Shown one piece after another: positions 11,564 to 25,579 of a stretch of DNA of 64,000 bases (the first letter of the stretch is position 1; each line of letters opens with the position of its first letter). Made by a program: the position numbers and the translations under genes. Source of the stretch: Candidatus Pantoea edessiphila (GTDB lineage: Bacteria; Pseudomonadota; Gammaproteobacteria; Enterobacterales; Enterobacteriaceae); contig NZ_PDKU01000004.1 in the NCBI RefSeq assembly GCF_002933355.1, positions 22,737-86,736 of the forward strand. The letters are read 5' to 3'. The notes below the pieces were generated by a model. It did not search any database. It was not told the DNA's origin and saw only the letters and a list, made by a program, of their open reading frames with translations.

Positions 11564-12229
11564 GATATTTAAATATCTATGTATTTGAATAGATAATTTC
11601 CAATTGCGAGCTAAGCAATTTTTGATACAGATATTAGTTGCAATACTATTACAACTAATAGGTTGTAGAGAAATGATACGTTTTTTATCATCATTAATGT
11701 TTAATAGTAATTTATCTAAAATTTCAATATCGAGTTCACTATTTACTAAATATTTAATTTCATCAGATCTAATTAGTGATTTCATTAATGTCTTGTTATC
11801 ACTTTTAAGGTCTAGTTTTGGTGAAACTGTTACCCATGTTTTTTCTGAACAATTAATTGCATAAGTACCACTGGTTTCTAACTGACAGTAAAAGCCGTTT
11901 TTTTCTAAAAAAATTGTTAAAGGACGGAGATCATGCATTGAAGGTTCCCCTCCAGTAATAACTATATGATTGGCATTCCATTCTTTTTGTACAATTGTAC
12001 TTAAAACGGTCATACAATCTAAATAACTCCAAATATTACTTACCTTACTTTTCAGTAAGATATCTTTTAATAAACCCATTTTATTTGATAATTGTTTCCA
12101 TGTATATTTAGTATCACACCATTGACAACCTACAGAACATCCTTGAAATCGAATAAAGATAGCTGGAACGCCAGAATAAAAACCTTCTCCTTGTAGACTA
12201 TGAAATATTTCATTAATTGGATAAAGCAT
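11558..12229 (-). CDS. queE: 7-carboxy-7-deazaguanine synthase QueE (radical SAM)
   Basis: QueE rearranges 6-carboxytetrahydropterin to 7-carboxy-7-deazaguanine using SAM and an Fe-S cluster. The cluster cysteines appear as CSVGCQWC (CxxxCxxC) near residue 31, preceded by SLQGEGFYSGVPAIF, and the glycine-rich VITGGEPSMHD follows near residue 90. It has 223 residues. With queD and queF, three of the pathway's enzymes are in this window; queC and folE are not. Confidence 0.95.
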   Translation of the reverse strand: MLYPINEIFHSLQGEGFYSGVPAIFIRFQGCSVGCQWCDTKYTWKQLSNKMGLLKDILLKSKVSNIWSYLDCMTVLSTIVQKEWNANHIVITGGEPSMHDLRPLTIFLEKNGFYCQLETSGTYAINCSEKTWVTVSPKLDLKSDNKTLMKSLIRSDEIKYLVNSELDIEILDKLLLNINDDKKRIISLQPISCNSIATNICIKNCLARNWKLSIQIHRYLNIR

Positions 12230-12347
12230 ATTGTATTTTATCGACCTATTGAATAATCAACTTATTAACCAATATTAAATATACATTTTAATATTAGTTA
12301 ATTCCATATTTAGAATAATTATCAGAATAATATTAAATTGAATTCTG

Positions 12348-13634
12348 TTATCTAATATTTAGTCTATTTAAAATATGATCATTATAATTCAATCTTTCTT
12401 CAATACGAATTAACCGATTATATTTAGCTACACGTTCAGAACGGCTTAAGGATCCAGTTTTAATTTGACCTGCTGCTGTACCTACAGCTAAATCAGAAAT
12501 TGTCGTATCTTCAGTTTCACCTGAACGATGAGATATTATTGTACTATAACCTGCATCTTTTGCCATTTTAATAGCTGTTAAAGTTTCAGTTAATGAACCA
12601 ATTTGGTTATATTTTATTAGTATAGAGTTAACAATACCTTCATTTATACCTTTTCTAAGCATTTTTGTATTAGTAACAAATAAATCATCACCTACTAACT
12701 GAATTTTATTTCCTAAAATTTTAGTTTGATAAGCAAAACCTTTCCAATCAGATTCATCCAATCCATCTTCAATAGAAGTTATAGGATATTTTTCAGTAAG
12801 TTCTCTTAAAAATTTAGTAAAATTTTTTGAATTAAATGTTTTATTTTCTCCTTTAAGCCAATAATAACCTTTATTATATAATTCAGAAGCTGCACAATCT
12901 ATAGCTAAAGTAATATCCTTACCTAATTTATAATCAGTTAATGATATTGCTTCACTTATAAATTCTAAAGCTTCTGTATTTGATTTTAAATTAGGTGAAT
13001 AACCTCCTTCATCTCCTACGTTTGTACTCATACCTTTATTTCTTAAAACGATAAATAAATTATGAAATATTTCTGATCCCATGCGTATAGCTTCTTTAAT
13101 ATTTTCAGCGCTTACTGGTTGAATCATAAACTCTTGTATATCAACATTATTATCAGCATGTTTACCACCATTAATTATATTTATCATTGGTAATGGCATA
13201 GAATATTTTTTTGGAGTACTATTTAGCTCTGCAATATGTTCATAAAGCCATAAACCTTTTGAAACAGCAGCAGCTTTAGCAGTAGCTAATGAAACAGCTA
13301 AAATAGAATTTGCACCAAGATTAGATTTATTTTCTGTTCCATCTAAATTAATCATGATGTTATCAATATTTTCTTGATTTGTAGCATCTTTATGTTTTAT
13401 TGCTTGTTTTATGACAGTATTAATTAAATTAACAGCTTTACAGACACCTTTTCCAAAAAAACGGGATTTATCCATATCACGTAATTCTATTGCTTCAAGA
13501 GATCCTGTAGACGCACCTGATGGAACTGATGCTATACCTATAGAACCTTTTTCTAAATGTACTTCTGCTTCTACAGTAGGATTACCACGTGAATCTATAA
13601 TTTCACGACCAATTATATTTGTTATTTTAGACAT
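12348..13634 (-). CDS. eno: Enolase
   Basis: Enolase interconverts 2-phosphoglycerate and phosphoenolpyruvate. The start at 13634 ([17 protein letters not shown]) is chosen by homology and by an AAGGA ribosome-binding site 7 nt upstream; a longer reading from 13652 adds six residues that include this site. Metal-binding and catalytic regions [35 protein letters not shown] and [10 protein letters not shown] are all present. It lies 39 bp after pyrG, the conserved pyrG-eno pair. Confidence 0.98.
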   Translation of the reverse strand: MSKITNIIGREIIDSRGNPTVEAEVHLEKGSIGIASVPSGASTGSLEAIELRDMDKSRFFGKGVCKAVNLINTVIKQAIKHKDATNQENIDNIMINLDGTENKSNLGANSILAVSLATAKAAAVSKGLWLYEHIAELNSTPKKYSMPLPMINIINGGKHADNNVDIQEFMIQPVSAENIKEAIRMGSEIFHNLFIVLRNKGMSTNVGDEGGYSPNLKSNTEALEFISEAISLTDYKLGKDITLAIDCAASELYNKGYYWLKGENKTFNSKNFTKFLRELTEKYPITSIEDGLDESDWKGFAYQTKILGNKIQLVGDDLFVTNTKMLRKGINEGIVNSILIKYNQIGSLTETLTAIKMAKDAGYSTIISHRSGETEDTTISDLAVGTAAGQIKTGSLSRSERVAKYNRLIRIEERLNYNDHILNRLNIR

Positions 13635-13673
13635 TAAAATTTTCCTTGACATAAAAAAATTGCAATATTTTTA

Positions 13674-15770
<2,097 letters not shown>

Positions 15771-16613
15771 ATGATTGTAAACAAAAATAATACAACAATG
15801 GATACAATATTGTTAAGTAAAAATACAATTTATACTAGTAAATATAATAACATACTTAAGACAATAGCTCGTAGTGCACATCGTAAAATTATTGGTCTAA
15901 CCGACAACAATTTACCATTTTTTGGTAATGATATATGGACATTATATGAATTATCCTGGTTAAACAATAAAGGACTACCACAAGTAAGCATAGGAAAATT
16001 AATATTTAATTATGATAGCAAAAATCTGATTGAATCAAAAAGTTTAAAATTATATCTTCATAGTTTTATGCAAATTAAATTTAATAGTTGGAATGATGTA
16101 CGTTATGTTATAGAACGTGATTTAAGCATGTGTACAGAAAGTAAAGTTTATTTGTCATTATTTCGTTTAAATGAAATAAAAGTTCAATCAATAAATCATT
16201 TCAACGGTCATTGTATTGATGAACAAGATATAGAGATAAATGATTATCATGTAAATCCTAATTACTTGTCAAAAGCAATAAGTACAAAAATAGTTAAAGA
16301 AACATTAGTTAGTCACTTATTCAAGTCTAATTGTCCCCTTACTAATCAGCCTGATTGGGGATCTATTATGATTTATTATAAAGGATTTAGCATTAACTAT
16401 GAGTTACTCCTGCGATATCTTATTTCATTTCGTAATCATAATGAATTTCATGAACAGTGTATTGAAAGAATATTTAATGACATATCAAATTTCTGTAATC
16501 CTAAAGAACTAACTGTTTATGCAAGATATACACGTAGAGGAGGCATTGATATAAATCCTTGGCGTAGTAACATACCTTTTTCTCCAACTTGTTTACGTTT
16601 AGTCCGTCAGTAA
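15771..16613 (+). CDS. queF: NADPH-dependent 7-cyano-7-deazaguanine reductase
   Basis: QueF reduces the nitrile preQ0 to preQ1, the base put into tRNA by Tgt. This is the long, tandem type (280 residues; E. coli about 282). The catalytic cysteine is in [12 protein letters not shown], the NADPH-binding [12 protein letters not shown] motif is near residue 85, and the HNEFHEQC and [16 protein letters not shown] blocks are intact. Start supported by a strong aggag site. Confidence 0.97.
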   Translation: MIVNKNNTTMDTILLSKNTIYTSKYNNILKTIARSAHRKIIGLTDNNLPFFGNDIWTLYELSWLNNKGLPQVSIGKLIFNYDSKNLIESKSLKLYLHSFMQIKFNSWNDVRYVIERDLSMCTESKVYLSLFRLNEIKVQSINHFNGHCIDEQDIEINDYHVNPNYLSKAISTKIVKETLVSHLFKSNCPLTNQPDWGSIMIYYKGFSINYELLLRYLISFRNHNEFHEQCIERIFNDISNFCNPKELTVYARYTRRGGIDINPWRSNIPFSPTCLRLVRQ

Positions 16614-16884
16614 CAGATAATAATATCTGTATTTTTACAATCAAAAAATGAATAAAATTATAATTACTATTTACAAATACTTCTATGTTTATAGAAAATA
16701 AAAACATGAATTCTTGAAATTAATTGACTAATTATATTGAAATGTAATCATTATAGTTTTATAATGTTTTTTTATTTGTTAGTTTATTGTTTATTGATAT
16801 AACACTGTATTAAAAGCAGTAAATCGGTAGATATATAATATCAAAAATTTGCAATAAAACTTAACAATAAGTATAATGTTATAC

Positions 16885-16961
<77 letters not shown>

Positions 16962-17151
16962 ATATTAGTATTTATATAAGATTATTTTATTATTTTTTAT
17001 AGATAATAACCCACTTACGCTTTTTTAATTTTCAAAAAATTTCTATTATAATCCTAAACAAAATATAATATTAAATCAAATTATTATTTCAGTAATGCTA
17101 AAAAATTAGATATTGAAGTAATATTATGTTTTGGTATAAAAAGGTTAATTT

Positions 17152-18474
17152 GTGAAGAAACGTGGTACTGAAGTAGTTCGTAGTCTTCGTCATACAGTTC
17201 CCTATATTAATACTCATAGAGGCAAAATATTTGTTATTATGCTTAGTGGAGAAGCGATTTCTCATAGTAATTTCTATAATATCATTAATGATATTGGTTT
17301 AATTCATAGTCTTGGCATCCGTTTAGTTTTGGTTTATGGTGCACGTCCACAAATAGATTCATGTATGTTGGAACATAACATTAAGCCAATTTATCATAAA
17401 TTTACTCGAATTACCGATAAAAAATCTCTTGAAATAGTAAAAAAAGCTGCAGGACGTCTTCAACTTGATATTACTTCTCTTTTATCAATGTCGTTAAATA
17501 ATACACCTCTGCATGGAGCTAATATTAACGTTGTTAGCGGAAATTTTATTACTGCTCAACCATTGGGTATAGACGACGGTATAGATTATTGTCATGGTGG
17601 GAAAATTCGTCGTATTGATGATAAAGCAATTAAACATCAACTTGACAATAATACAATTGTTTTATTAGGACCTGTAGCAGTTTCTGTCACTGGAGAAAGT
17701 TTTAATTTAAATTCGGAAGAAATTGCTATCCAATTAGCTATCAAACTGAAAGCAGAAAAAATGATTGGATTTTGTTCTGAACAAGGAATTATCAAGAATA
17801 ATGGTAATACTGTTTCTGAATTATTTCCAAAAAATGCTCAATTATATATAGATAAAAGTAATTGTTTATTAGAAACAACGCGTTTTTTGAGCGGTGCAAT
17901 TCAAGCATGTCGTAGTGGAGTTCATCGTTGTCACTTAATTAGTTATCAAGAAGATGGTGCATTATTACAAGAATTATTTTCACGTGATGGTATTGGTACA
18001 CAAATTGTTATGGAATCAGCAGATCAAATTAGGCAAGCTACTATTAATGATATTGGAGGAATATTAGAATTGATTCATCCACTTGAAAAACAAGGAATTT
18101 TAGTTAGAAGATCTCGAGAGCAATTGGAAATAGAAATTGATAAATTTATAATTATTAAGAGAGATAGTTTAACTATTGCTTGTGTAGCATTATATCCTTT
18201 CATCGATGATGATATAGGCGAAATGGCCTGTTTAGCAGTACATCCAGATTATCGAAATTCATCTCTTGGTGAAATACTATTACAACATGTAGAATTACAA
18301 GCTTATAAAAAGGGATTAAAAAAAATATTTGTTTTGACTACTAGAAGTATTCATTGGTTTCAAGAGCGTGGTTTTGAACCAGTAGGTGTTGAATGTTTAC
18401 CTAAAAGTAAAAAAGAAATGTATAATTATAAAAGACGTTCGAAAGTTCTTATTAAATATTTAACCAATAATTAA
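17152..18474 (+). CDS. argA: N-acetylglutamate synthase
   Basis: ArgA acetylates glutamate, the first step of arginine biosynthesis. The N-terminal amino-acid-kinase-like domain includes VYGARPQID and [11 protein letters not shown]. The C-terminal GNAT acetyltransferase domain includes [15 protein letters not shown] and [13 protein letters not shown]. The start is a GTG preceded by aaaagg about 7 nt upstream. The length of 440 residues matches E. coli (443). recD, its E. coli neighbour, is missing, and argA faces recB instead. Confidence 0.97.
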   Translation: MKKRGTEVVRSLRHTVPYINTHRGKIFVIMLSGEAISHSNFYNIINDIGLIHSLGIRLVLVYGARPQIDSCMLEHNIKPIYHKFTRITDKKSLEIVKKAAGRLQLDITSLLSMSLNNTPLHGANINVVSGNFITAQPLGIDDGIDYCHGGKIRRIDDKAIKHQLDNNTIVLLGPVAVSVTGESFNLNSEEIAIQLAIKLKAEKMIGFCSEQGIIKNNGNTVSELFPKNAQLYIDKSNCLLETTRFLSGAIQACRSGVHRCHLISYQEDGALLQELFSRDGIGTQIVMESADQIRQATINDIGGILELIHPLEKQGILVRRSREQLEIEIDKFIIIKRDSLTIACVALYPFIDDDIGEMACLAVHPDYRNSSLGEILLQHVELQAYKKGLKKIFVLTTRSIHWFQERGFEPVGVECLPKSKKEMYNYKRRSKVLIKYLTNN

Positions 18475-18536
18475 AATTACTATAAAATAAACATATGTAT
18501 TAATATTTATCTTAATCATTTAAATTAATAAATAAT

Positions 18537-21500
18537 TCATTGTTTCTTCTTACCAATTAATACATCTAGTTTTTCAATTATAGTATTACTAGGATATATA
18601 TTTAGTATTCCGTTATTAGACGATTCATTTATACCTCTTATAAATAAATAAAATATACCACCAAAATATTTCTCATAACTATAATCGTGTAATCTTTTTT
18701 TCAGATATCGATGAAATGCTAACGTACATAAATTATGTTGCATTGCAGAACTTCTATTAATGATTTCATCTTCTAAAGATCTTAATTCGTAGCAATAGTT
18801 ACTTTCACCTAAACAATTTAATTTATAATATAATAAATAATACTTACCATGCCAAAGAAATACTAAATCTATACAACCTGTAATAATTCCTTTTACTTGA
18901 TTGCAATGAATTTTATCTTCATATTCAGATAACACGCACCCATTGTTTGTTGATGTATTAATATTTAAAATAATTGAAGAGTTTCTAATAGGAAGAAAAA
19001 ATTTCATATTTCTCATATGTTTTATATTTTTTATCTCTGCAAGATTTAATCCTTGTAAATTAAGTGGTTTATTCAATATTAAAGTTAGCCACGCATTTAT
19101 AACTTCTAATAAAGACAGCGGTAAACCGTATTGATTTAATTTAGATTTAAGCCATTTTTGATTAACATATTTATTTAAATCTATGGATGTAAATAAGTTA
19201 TTCATAAATTGGTTAAATTTTAAATTATTTGGAAAATAATTATTTAATGATAATATTTCTTTTTTATTTTCTTGTTTTATGATATTTTGTTTTTGGTTTA
19301 CCATATCTTCTATATCATTAAATGAAGATAAAGAAATATTAAAATTATTTAAAATTAACCAATCGTCAGAAATATTTCGACTCATTTTAAGACTATCTAA
19401 TGTCATGTCAACATCAATTTTACTTTGTAAAGCTTCACCATAATTAGTATTAGTAGTGATTAATTTAATATCTATTGGATTTAATTTCTTAATACGATCT
19501 ATTAATTCGTTTAAATTAGTATTTTGATCACAATTTAATAGATAACCAAGTGCACTTTTATACAAATCATTAGAATCTTTTCTTTTATTTAATCCTTTTA
19601 CAAAAGTTGCAATACCAATACTACAATGATATATAGATCTAGTCACTGCTACATACAAAAGACGTAAATCTTCACTAATTCTGTCTTGTTTTTTCATAGT
19701 CAGTTTTTTAATATTTTCTTCCGAAAAGATAATATAATTTTCACTAAAACTAACAGCAAAAGGTAACCATATTATAGGATATTGTAAACCTTTTGATTTA
19801 TGTATGGTAATAATACGTATAAGGTTATGGTCTTCTTCTAAACGTAATTGTTCATCATCAATATGGTTATTTAGATTATTTATTTGTTGTGAAAAAAATA
19901 TTAAAAGATCATTTGGACCGATTAATGAATTAGATTTTACCTGCAATAATTCAATTATATGCATTAAATTTGTTAATCTACGTTTACCATTATATGAAGC
20001 TAATATATTTTCAGCTATGTTATAATCTGAAATAATATTACGAAACATTGACATTATGCCATGTTTTTGCCATAGTTTTTTCCATGCAAAAAATTTCTTT
20101 ATTAAAATATTTAATTCTATATTATCATTCATTAATAATTCAATATTCTTTGATTCAAATGAAAAAATAGAAGTTGCCAATGCCGTACGTATTAATCTAT
20201 TTCTTATTGGATATTGTATTGCTTTTAGTAAATATAATAATTCACGTGCTTCTACAGTATTGTAAACACAAGTAGTATCAGAAAGATAAACCGATTCAAT
20301 GCAAAATAAATTAAGTGCATTACGAATTAAACTAGCTTCATGACGATTACGTACTAGTACTACAATATCAGAAGCCTGTAAAACACATAAATTATTATCT
20401 TTACTTAAAAAAGTATGTTGTTTATTTTTAGCTAATAACCAATGGTTTATATCAGCAGCACACTGTCTTGCTATATCTTGTTCATAGTCTATTAATTTTA
20501 TATTTTTATTAGGATGTATCCAAAAACGCATTGCAGGATATTTTTTTTCATTAATAATAAGTTTTAATGTTTGATTATTAATAGCAGGTTTAATTGGGTA
20601 GAATGGAATTTCTGAAGACAAGAAAGGAAAGATTCTTTGTGAAAAAAGACAATTTACACTATTTATCATTTCAAATGATGAACGCCAATTTACATCTAAA
20701 GTATAAACATCATTAATTTCATTACGCATATTAAAATAAGTAAATATATTGGCACCACGAAATGAATAAATTGCTTGTTTAGGATCACCAATAATTATTA
20801 ATATTAGATTTGATTTTGTTGCATAAATTTTATGAAATATTCGATATTGTTGCGGATCTGTGTCTTGAAATTCATCAATTAATAAGACTGGAAAATAATT
20901 TCTAATATTATCTGCTAATAAATCACCATTAGGATGTTTCAATGCTTTATCTAAATTATATAACAAATCATCAAAACTAAATAAACCTTGCAAATTTTTT
21001 TCTCTATCCATAGCATGAGTTATTTTAGTTAATGCTTCTGAAATAAAGACATATTTTAATGATGGAGGATCAATTAAAAGTTCATCTATCAATTGAAATA
21101 ATTTAAAATTAATTGGTTTATCTATTTTATTTTCTTTATTAATTTCAGAATATCTAAATCTTAATAACTCATTGGGTATTTGATAATCTATAGTTAAGGT
21201 ATTAGCCCACACCGTTATTTTATTAATCCAATTATTTAAATTTTTATTATTATAAACACGCTTGTTAATTTTAAAAGCATTAATAATTTTTGGTATATCC
21301 TTATGTAAGGATATCCATATATTTTTTATTGAGTTAATATTAGATAAATTCTTAATGTGTTTTGAATTTAAATTGTCATCATCTAAAGATAAATATCTTA
21401 TCTTTCTTTGAAAGAAAGGGTATAAAGTAAATAAAAAATCTTCTGCATTTTTCCATTCATTTAGAATTATTTTAGCTATATCCATTGACACAGAACAAAA

Positions 21501-22016
21501 AAATTTCTGCCAAAAATCTGAAGTAAGTTTTTTTAATAGTATATATTCATCAGATAATATTTCATTTTTAAATAATGTATTCAAATCATAAACAAAAGAT
21601 TTTATTATCTTTCTACAAAACCCGTGCATTGTATAAATAGCTGCATTACTAATATTTTGTTCTGCAAACAATAGTCTCTCGATAGCTTTATGCCTATCTT
21701 GGATCTGTTCGATTAATAATTGATGCATAGGATTAGAACTTTCACCACGTATACAACTTAAACGTAACTGATGAATATCATTACTAATACGATTACGTAA
21801 TTCAATTGTAGCTACTTCAGTAAAAGTTACTACTAGAATTTCTTCTATAGAAAAAGGTCGATAGTATTCATGGTCACCTTTTAGTCCCAATAATAATCTT
21901 AAATATAATAAACTAATCGTAAAAGTTTTACCTGTTCCAGCTGAAGCTTCAATAAGTATATTACCTTGTAGAGGAACTGTTATAGGATTTAATATTTTAA
22001 TATCTAATTTATTCAT
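18537..22016 (-). CDS. recB: RecB helicase; nuclease domain lacks key catalytic residues
   Basis: RecB is the 3'-5' helicase/nuclease subunit of the RecBCD double-strand-break repair enzyme. Helicase motifs are intact: EASAGTGKT at 23-31, LLIDEFQDTDPQQY, GDPKQAIYSFRG, HKSKGLQYPI and YVAVTRS. The C-terminal nuclease domain is present and keeps one metal aspartate (GCIDLVF, D1050). The equivalent of E. coli D1080 is Tyr1063 (LLYYKL for LLDYKS), and the equivalent of H956 is Asn939 (NQFMNNLF for GTFLHSLF). Alignment is by eye from memory of the E. coli protein. The length of 1159 residues is normal. The gene lies 88 bp after recC; ptrA and recD are absent. Confidence 0.95.
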   Translation of the reverse strand: MNKLDIKILNPITVPLQGNILIEASAGTGKTFTISLLYLRLLLGLKGDHEYYRPFSIEEILVVTFTEVATIELRNRISNDIHQLRLSCIRGESSNPMHQLLIEQIQDRHKAIERLLFAEQNISNAAIYTMHGFCRKIIKSFVYDLNTLFKNEILSDEYILLKKLTSDFWQKFFCSVSMDIAKIILNEWKNAEDFLFTLYPFFQRKIRYLSLDDDNLNSKHIKNLSNINSIKNIWISLHKDIPKIINAFKINKRVYNNKNLNNWINKITVWANTLTIDYQIPNELLRFRYSEINKENKIDKPINFKLFQLIDELLIDPPSLKYVFISEALTKITHAMDREKNLQGLFSFDDLLYNLDKALKHPNGDLLADNIRNYFPVLLIDEFQDTDPQQYRIFHKIYATKSNLILIIIGDPKQAIYSFRGANIFTYFNMRNEINDVYTLDVNWRSSFEMINSVNCLFSQRIFPFLSSEIPFYPIKPAINNQTLKLIINEKKYPAMRFWIHPNKNIKLIDYEQDIARQCAADINHWLLAKNKQHTFLSKDNNLCVLQASDIVVLVRNRHEASLIRNALNLFCIESVYLSDTTCVYNTVEARELLYLLKAIQYPIRNRLIRTALATSIFSFESKNIELLMNDNIELNILIKKFFAWKKLWQKHGIMSMFRNIISDYNIAENILASYNGKRRLTNLMHIIELLQVKSNSLIGPNDLLIFFSQQINNLNNHIDDEQLRLEEDHNLIRIITIHKSKGLQYPIIWLPFAVSFSENYIIFSEENIKKLTMKKQDRISEDLRLLYVAVTRSIYHCSIGIATFVKGLNKRKDSNDLYKSALGYLLNCDQNTNLNELIDRIKKLNPIDIKLITTNTNYGEALQSKIDVDMTLDSLKMSRNISDDWLILNNFNISLSSFNDIEDMVNQKQNIIKQENKKEILSLNNYFPNNLKFNQFMNNLFTSIDLNKYVNQKWLKSKLNQYGLPLSLLEVINAWLTLILNKPLNLQGLNLAEIKNIKHMRNMKFFLPIRNSSIILNINTSTNNGCVLSEYEDKIHCNQVKGIITGCIDLVFLWHGKYYLLYYKLNCLGESNYCYELRSLEDEIINRSSAMQHNLCTLAFHRYLKKRLHDYSYEKYFGGIFYLFIRGINESSNNGILNIYPSNTIIEKLDVLIGKKKQ

Positions 22017-22104
22017 TTTTTATTTTATTACATAATAATATTTTTACAAAAAATCATGTGTCAATGATAAGATACTAATATATAAAGTTATATATTTTTG
22101 CTTT

Positions 22105-25100
22105 TTATAATAATTTAATATCTTTATTTGCTTGAATAACGGGTAAATACCATCTTACTGCAGATTCAGTAATTTGTTGTATTTCTGTTGATCCTAAACT
22201 ACTATATAAGCGTTGCAAATAAGGATCTTCTTTTTCGCCTATTGATACTTTATCTTTTCCGTTCCAAGCTTCTAGTAAACGATTATGTGCTTTTGTTTTA
22301 GTATTGCTATCATTAAGTAAGATTTTATTTTTTTTGTCATAACAACACATTAACCAAGCACTACCACTTTTTTTTAATAACAATAAAGGCTGACTCATTC
22401 CAAAAAAATAACCCTTAATATATTTATTTAATAGATTAATAGCTTCATGTTTTGGGATGCTGGTGAAGCACCAAAGGCTTTTAGAAATACCAAATTGTTT
22501 GCTAGTACCATATCCTCCCATTGCACAATATATCAAGTGTTCTAACCAAAACAGTAGTCCATCTCTAATATCAAGAATATTAGGAGACCAACGTAACAAT
22601 CCATCTTCTTGAACTGTATTTAAATAACCTGTTAATGTTATATCTTGCAATTTTAAATTAATTTCCCAAACATAGTTATGTTTAATATTATCAATAACTT
22701 GCATTGCTACTTGTTGTATTTGTTTCGTTTGATTTTGCCAAAGTAGCTTTGGAAATAAATCTAAAGGTAAATTATTATTTATTTTGTTTTGGTCCAATAC
22801 CTTATGTAAGGTATCTATATTATTATTGTGTTCTATCAATGCATTTAATAGTTGAGATTTGTTTCTATAAATATTGAAACTTTCAAAATCAGATAAATTT
22901 TTTTGTAATGGATAATATTTTTTAGGAAAAAATATATTTAACCTTTTTTGAAACCAAGCCCTTACTGGATGGTGCCAAAAATATAATAATTGTTTTAAAT
23001 TTAAACAATTTAACTTAGGTGCGCTTAATATATTAATAAAGCTTAATTGTGATTTACCTAACCCTTGTGCTGCTGGCAACCATTCTGAGGCAAAACTTTG
23101 TGTTTTTGAATTTAATATAAAATTGCTCGATGAAAACGGTGCACGAGTGTGATATTGTACCAAATGTTTTTGAATGTTATTACAACTTTTATCTATTTCA
23201 ATATTTTTATCTCCTTGAATATAAAAATTTTGACCAATATATTCTAATAGATCTGTAATTAAACTGGATGGATAATATTCTGTATTATCTTGCATAGATT
23301 TGCCAACATAACTTATGTAAAGTTTATTTTTAGCTGCAATTATAGTTTCAAGAAATAAATACCGATCTTCATCAGCAATATTACAGTCTCCTTTTCGAGG
23401 TTGCTTATACATTAAATTTAATTGAGTTAAATTTGGTTTTCTAGGGTATATATCTTTATTTATACCCAATATACATATTACCTTAAAAGGAAAAGAACGC
23501 ATCGATGTTAAATTACAAAAATTAATTTTGCCAGAAAGAAAAAAATTGCTAATACGTTTTTTATCGATATAATTTAAAAACATATTACGTAACAACTTAA
23601 TTGAAAACTTTTTAATATTAAATTTTATTCCAGATTGTGTTACAATGTTCCAATTTTTTTCTAAAAATAATAAAATAGATCCAGACTCATTATCTACAAT
23701 AAAAAAATCGTTAACTAATTGTCTAAATAAGAGATACCAATCTTTTAATGAGTAAGGTTTTATCAGTATTATAGTCCAACGATGAATTTGCAACATAAGA
23801 TTAATCAAATTTACAAGTAACATATTTAATAATACTTCTAAATCTAAATCAGATGAAAAATGTTTTAAATAATCCTTTTTATCTTTATATAAATGATGTA
23901 ACAATATATTTTTAACATTGCGTAATATTATACTTTTATTAGAGTTATCTTTATTTGTTAATATTTTTTTTAATTCATTTAATTTTTTATAAGTATTAGT
24001 ATTATCAATTATAATATGTAATAAAAATAATTGTTTTTCATCGATTGAAAAATGGTCTGCTATAGACTTTACATCTAAGATAGCTAATAATTTTTCAAAA
24101 AAACAACTACTATTTGATTCAGATAATGAAAGTAGTTTAAAAAAAACAATAATAATTGAGTTCTCTATACTAACACAACGATCTGAAATCATAAAAGGCA
24201 AATACCGATCATTATGTGTTCTAGAAAATGTTGCTTTAATATATGGCATATAAACATTAATATCAGCTACCATAACTATAATATCACTTAAGTTAATATC
24301 CATATTACAATTTATTAATTTTAGTAAATAATCTTGTAGTGCTTCCACTTCACGTTGAATACTATAACAAACATTAATTGAAATAGATTGGTCGTTTACA
24401 GCAATACAACGCTTTTGATCATTATATTGCAATTCCTTACGATATAATCCGATAACAGCACTATTTTTGAAATTAAGGATATCATTTTGTATGCAATGTA
24501 ATAAATTATCTTCCTTAATATTAACAAATGCATCAATATGGTTAACTAATTCTAATTGATTCATAAAATAAAGATTATCACAACCTAATTTACCCCATGA
24601 TAATAAAAGCTGGTTGTTAGTATGTAGTTCATAAGTTTCTTTAAAAAATTCTGAAATATATTCATCATTAATATAATTATTAACATATTTTTGATTATTT
24701 TTTGATCTTTTAAAAAATATACTATGATTATAAATATCTCCCCAATAATTTCTACAAGGGTTATTGATAAACCAATGGATATCAATATAATGGCTAATAG
24801 TATTTAAAACTTTTAAATGATAGGGAGGAATAGTATTGATCCCGTATATAAATAAACGAGAAGGCAAAAATGATAGATTTGAATTATTCTGTAATTTGTT
24901 AATAAAAGAAGAATAAATATCATTAGACTGATATTGATGTGATTTGGCTACATTATAGGAAATTAAATCTTTCCAAATAATTGATTGCCATAATTGTTCT
25001 TCTCCAAGAGCGCTTACTAGTCCACCACATTCCCAAATATGTAACCAATCTGGTCTATATGTTAAATATTTTTCAAATATGTTAGCAACACTTAAGCTAA

Positions 25101-25476
25101 ATTTAAATAAATTACTTTCATTATGACAATTATCGAGATAATTTAAGATAAAATCAAATCTATTATTCTTTAAAATTACTGGTATACGTGATATTATTTC
25201 CCAGACAAGATCTGTTTTGTCAAAAAAATGTTTAACTGTAGTATTCGGTACTATCTTACTAATGATATTCCATATAAAAAAAGTTAATCTAGCAAATTTA
25301 ATGTTTATAGCAACATCAAAATGTGATGCTATTCCTATTTTTATCCATTTTGCTGTATCTAAATTTTGAACAAGTATTAAATCTGATTGAAGTATATCAT
25401 TATACTGATGTTCAATAACTGAATTTAGTAAAGTTCTAAGCACACTAGATTGATTAGAATGATATATATAAAACAT
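22105..25476 (-). CDS. recC: RecC, exonuclease V subunit gamma
   Basis: RecC is the scaffold and Chi-recognition subunit of RecBCD. The 1123-residue protein has the E. coli length. Family landmarks include the start FYIYHSNQS and the segments LILVQNLDTAKW and MRSFPFKVICILGI. I did not find a break in the frame. Lys, Asn and Ile are heavily enriched as in the rest of the window. It precedes recB on the same strand. Confidence 0.93.
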   Translation of the reverse strand: MFYIYHSNQSSVLRTLLNSVIEHQYNDILQSDLILVQNLDTAKWIKIGIASHFDVAINIKFARLTFFIWNIISKIVPNTTVKHFFDKTDLVWEIISRIPVILKNNRFDFILNYLDNCHNESNLFKFSLSVANIFEKYLTYRPDWLHIWECGGLVSALGEEQLWQSIIWKDLISYNVAKSHQYQSNDIYSSFINKLQNNSNLSFLPSRLFIYGINTIPPYHLKVLNTISHYIDIHWFINNPCRNYWGDIYNHSIFFKRSKNNQKYVNNYINDEYISEFFKETYELHTNNQLLLSWGKLGCDNLYFMNQLELVNHIDAFVNIKEDNLLHCIQNDILNFKNSAVIGLYRKELQYNDQKRCIAVNDQSISINVCYSIQREVEALQDYLLKLINCNMDINLSDIIVMVADINVYMPYIKATFSRTHNDRYLPFMISDRCVSIENSIIIVFFKLLSLSESNSSCFFEKLLAILDVKSIADHFSIDEKQLFLLHIIIDNTNTYKKLNELKKILTNKDNSNKSIILRNVKNILLHHLYKDKKDYLKHFSSDLDLEVLLNMLLVNLINLMLQIHRWTIILIKPYSLKDWYLLFRQLVNDFFIVDNESGSILLFLEKNWNIVTQSGIKFNIKKFSIKLLRNMFLNYIDKKRISNFFLSGKINFCNLTSMRSFPFKVICILGINKDIYPRKPNLTQLNLMYKQPRKGDCNIADEDRYLFLETIIAAKNKLYISYVGKSMQDNTEYYPSSLITDLLEYIGQNFYIQGDKNIEIDKSCNNIQKHLVQYHTRAPFSSSNFILNSKTQSFASEWLPAAQGLGKSQLSFINILSAPKLNCLNLKQLLYFWHHPVRAWFQKRLNIFFPKKYYPLQKNLSDFESFNIYRNKSQLLNALIEHNNNIDTLHKVLDQNKINNNLPLDLFPKLLWQNQTKQIQQVAMQVIDNIKHNYVWEINLKLQDITLTGYLNTVQEDGLLRWSPNILDIRDGLLFWLEHLIYCAMGGYGTSKQFGISKSLWCFTSIPKHEAINLLNKYIKGYFFGMSQPLLLLKKSGSAWLMCCYDKKNKILLNDSNTKTKAHNRLLEAWNGKDKVSIGEKEDPYLQRLYSSLGSTEIQQITESAVRWYLPVIQANKDIKLL

Positions 25477-25579
25477 GAAATTCCTAATTTTTACTAAATT
25501 AAATTAATATTGTTTTTAATAAAACTTAAAATAAATACTTCAAAATTAAATATTTAACTTTTTAGATATCATTTATCCA

